Assembly: GCA_030668485.1 (NCBI GenBank)
Contig: DAOUTW010000036.1
Coordinates: 1 to 42,770, forward strand
Source of the DNA: Candidatus Zixiibacteriota bacterium
GTDB lineage: Bacteria; Zixibacteria; MSB-5A5; GN15; JAAZOE01
DNA length: 42,770 nt
Direction of reading: 5' to 3'
Numbering within the stretch: the first letter of the stretch is position 1; every line of letters starts with the position of its first letter. The notes beneath the pieces were generated by a model. The model saw only the letters and a list, made by a program, of their open reading frames with translations. It was not told the DNA's origin and searched no databases. Both the position numbers and the translations under genes were made by a program. Shown here in pieces: positions 42,014 to 42,770 of this stretch.

Positions 42014-42442
42014 TTGTTTTCAATTCTTCTTGTTTTTCATGTGCTGATATGTGTGGCGCTGGTTATTGTGGTGTTGCTGCAATCGTCCAAGGGTGAAGGC
42101 CTTGCCGGCGCATTTGGCGGCGGCGGCGGCGGAGGTATGAGCGGTGCTGTTTTCGGCGGGCGCGGAGCAGCTTCATTTTTGTCCCGGGCAACAACGGTGC
42201 TGGCCATCTGCTTTATGGTTTCCTGCCTCAGTCTTTCATTGATGTCGGCCGGACGTGGTCTTGCCGTTGCCGCAAGCGACGGATCGTCGGTTACCGATGC
42301 GGCTCAGCAGGATATGACGGCCCAGCAACAGGCTGCTCAGCAACAGGCCGAGCAACAGCAGCAACAACAGCAAGGCGAAGGAACCCTGCCGGAAGATGTT
42401 TTTGACATCCAACCGGTTGAAGCCGCACCCGATTCGCAGTAA
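42014..42442 (+). CDS. secG: protein-export membrane protein SecG with a Gln-rich tail
   Basis: This is a 142-residue protein. Helix 1 (about 3-22) and helix 2 (about 56-78) flank the typical SecG loop (QSSKGEGLAGAFGGGGGGGMSGAVFGGRGAASFLSRAT). It is part of the SecYEG channel. The tail (about 85-142) is unusually long and rich in Gln and acidic residues, with AQQQAAQQQAEQQ and a further Q run; many SecG proteins end soon after helix 2. The start is TTG 42014 with GGAGG upstream. The tRNA follows 15 nt later. Confidence 0.93.
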   Translation: MFSILLVFHVLICVALVIVVLLQSSKGEGLAGAFGGGGGGGMSGAVFGGRGAASFLSRATTVLAICFMVSCLSLSLMSAGRGLAVAASDGSSVTDAAQQDMTAQQQAAQQQAEQQQQQQQGEGTLPEDVFDIQPVEAAPDSQ

Positions 42443-42457
42443 GAAAAGCTTTCTAAT

Positions 42458-42541
42458 GCGGAAGTGGTGGAACCGGTAGACACACCATCTTGAGGGGGTG
42501 GCGGGCTAACGCCTGTGCGGGTTCAAGTCCCGCCTTCCGCA
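42458..42541 (+). tRNA. tRNA-Leu(GAG)
   Basis: The acceptor stem GCGGAAG pairs with CTTCCGC. The D arm contains GGTAGACAC, the anticodon stem CCATC/GGTGG encloses TTGAGGG with anticodon GAG, a long variable arm typical of class II tRNA follows, and the T arm is GCGGG-TTCAAGT-CCCGC. The discriminator is A. CCA is not encoded. It reads CUC and CUU codons. Confidence 0.95.
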
Positions 42542-42549
42542 TAAATTTC

Positions 42550-42585
42550 AACCCCTTGTGCCACACGGTACAAGGGGTTTTGTTT
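42550..42585 (+). terminator. intrinsic terminator after tRNA-Leu
   Basis: AACCCCTTGT (42550-42559) and ACAAGGGGTT (42570-42579) form a perfect 10-bp stem with a 10-nt loop, followed by TTGTTTGG. It probably ends the secG-tRNA transcript. Confidence 0.85.
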
Positions 42586-42637
42586 GGTTTTGCACAAATC
42601 TAAGACTGAGAGTAAAGTCTATTATTTTAGTGTTCCC

Positions 42638-42770
42638 GCAAAGTGATAATGTCCTAAAAGAGCAAAGTAGAAATGTCCTGTTGAGAGGCTATAATAATCC
42701 TCAAAGAATTGGGGAGGATTATGGTCGGAGAGGACATTATCAGGATGAGTATGAGGGAGTTGAGACGGTT
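42638..42770 (+). mobile_element. left end of an insertion sequence (ISNCY-like), cut by the window edge
   Basis: Two 18-bp direct repeats, GCAAAGTGATAATGTCCT (42638-42655) and GCAAAGTAGAAATGTCCT (42662-42679), differ at three positions. They sit before a transposase start at 42721. Such repeated motifs at IS ends are probable transposase-binding sites. The exact left boundary and the right end are not visible. It lies about 100 nt after tRNA-Leu. Confidence 0.6.
42721..42770 (+). CDS. transposase, N-terminal fragment (window end)
   Basis: The 16 complete codons read MVGEDIIRMSMRELRR, and the 17th starts with TT. The E-D-I-I-R-M-S-x-R-E-L-R-R opening matches the start of ISNCY-type IS transposases from memory, followed in those by a helix-turn-helix. 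GGGGAGG lies 3-5 nt before the ATG. Only the window edge truncates it. Confidence 0.62.
   Translation, partial: MVGEDIIRMSMRELRR

Overview
The window looks like chromosomal DNA of a Gram-negative, diderm bacterium. It carries an outer-membrane-type beta-barrel protein, a lipoprotein with dockerin-like repeats, WecA-type glycan initiation and a rod-shape (Mre/RodA) cluster. The gene mix, the moderate GC content and the dockerin-like lipoprotein resemble uncultured FCB-related phyla such as Zixibacteria. That placement is an inference from gene style and has not been tested phylogenetically. TGA is used as a normal stop by many genes, so the genetic code is standard. TTG start codons behind good ribosome binding sites are unusually common.

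Layout. 1-3.1 kb: a 79-bp tandem repeat, small accessory genes (two-helix membrane protein, DUF4177, DUF4846) and a reverse-strand rubrerythrin/desulforedoxin pair for oxidative stress. 3.2-8.2 kb: TPR protein, Xaa-Pro peptidase, accB, a PilT-type ATPase and accC. 8.2-13.2 kb: a glycine cleavage cluster (gcvH, gcvPA, gcvPB) interrupted by two DUF2007 paralogues and a thioredoxin-like gene. 13.3-18.3 kb: a fused ECF-type ABC ATPase, then pyrR-pyrB-pyrC behind a structured leader, and a small membrane protein. 18.4-19.7 kb: the reverse-strand dockerin lipoprotein. 20.1-29.3 kb: a glycan/lipid-linked sugar operon (three GT2 enzymes, a GT4, a flippase-like protein, YfhO, WecA) ending in accA. 29.3-34.2 kb: ptsN, mreC, mreD, PBP2 and rodA. 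34.2-35.8 kb: a protease-like protein with two retropepsin-type lobes. 35.9-42.4 kb: lower glycolysis, with two PfkA paralogues (one ATP-type, one PPi-type signature), an outer-membrane protein, gap, pgk, tpiA and secG. The window ends with tRNA-Leu(GAG) and the left end of an insertion sequence.

The two most notable points. (1) The thioredoxin-like gene at 10807-11766 has an in-frame TGA exactly where the first cysteine of its WCxWC-type active site should be. A perfect 7-bp hairpin with a 6-nt loop lies 16 nt downstream, which fits a bacterial SECIS element, so this is very probably a selenoprotein with a U-S-W-C redox motif. A conventional gene call would start it at a GTG inside the hairpin and lose the signal peptide and active site. 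(2) The pyrRBC leader combines a PyrR-binding RNA hairpin, a 26-codon leader peptide whose Shine-Dalgarno is part of that hairpin, an intrinsic terminator inside the leader peptide, and a TTGA stop/start overlap into pyrR. This looks like a hybrid of PyrR-type control and E. coli pyrBI-type coupled attenuation.

How the genes cooperate. AccA, AccB and AccC supply malonyl-CoA for lipids; accD is not in the window. The glycine cleavage genes feed one-carbon metabolism; gcvT is not present. PyrB and PyrC make pyrimidines. The glycan operon makes and exports envelope glycans. The Mre/PBP2/RodA genes build the cell wall. The Pfk/Gap/Pgk/Tpi set runs glycolysis, possibly with a reversible PPi-dependent step.
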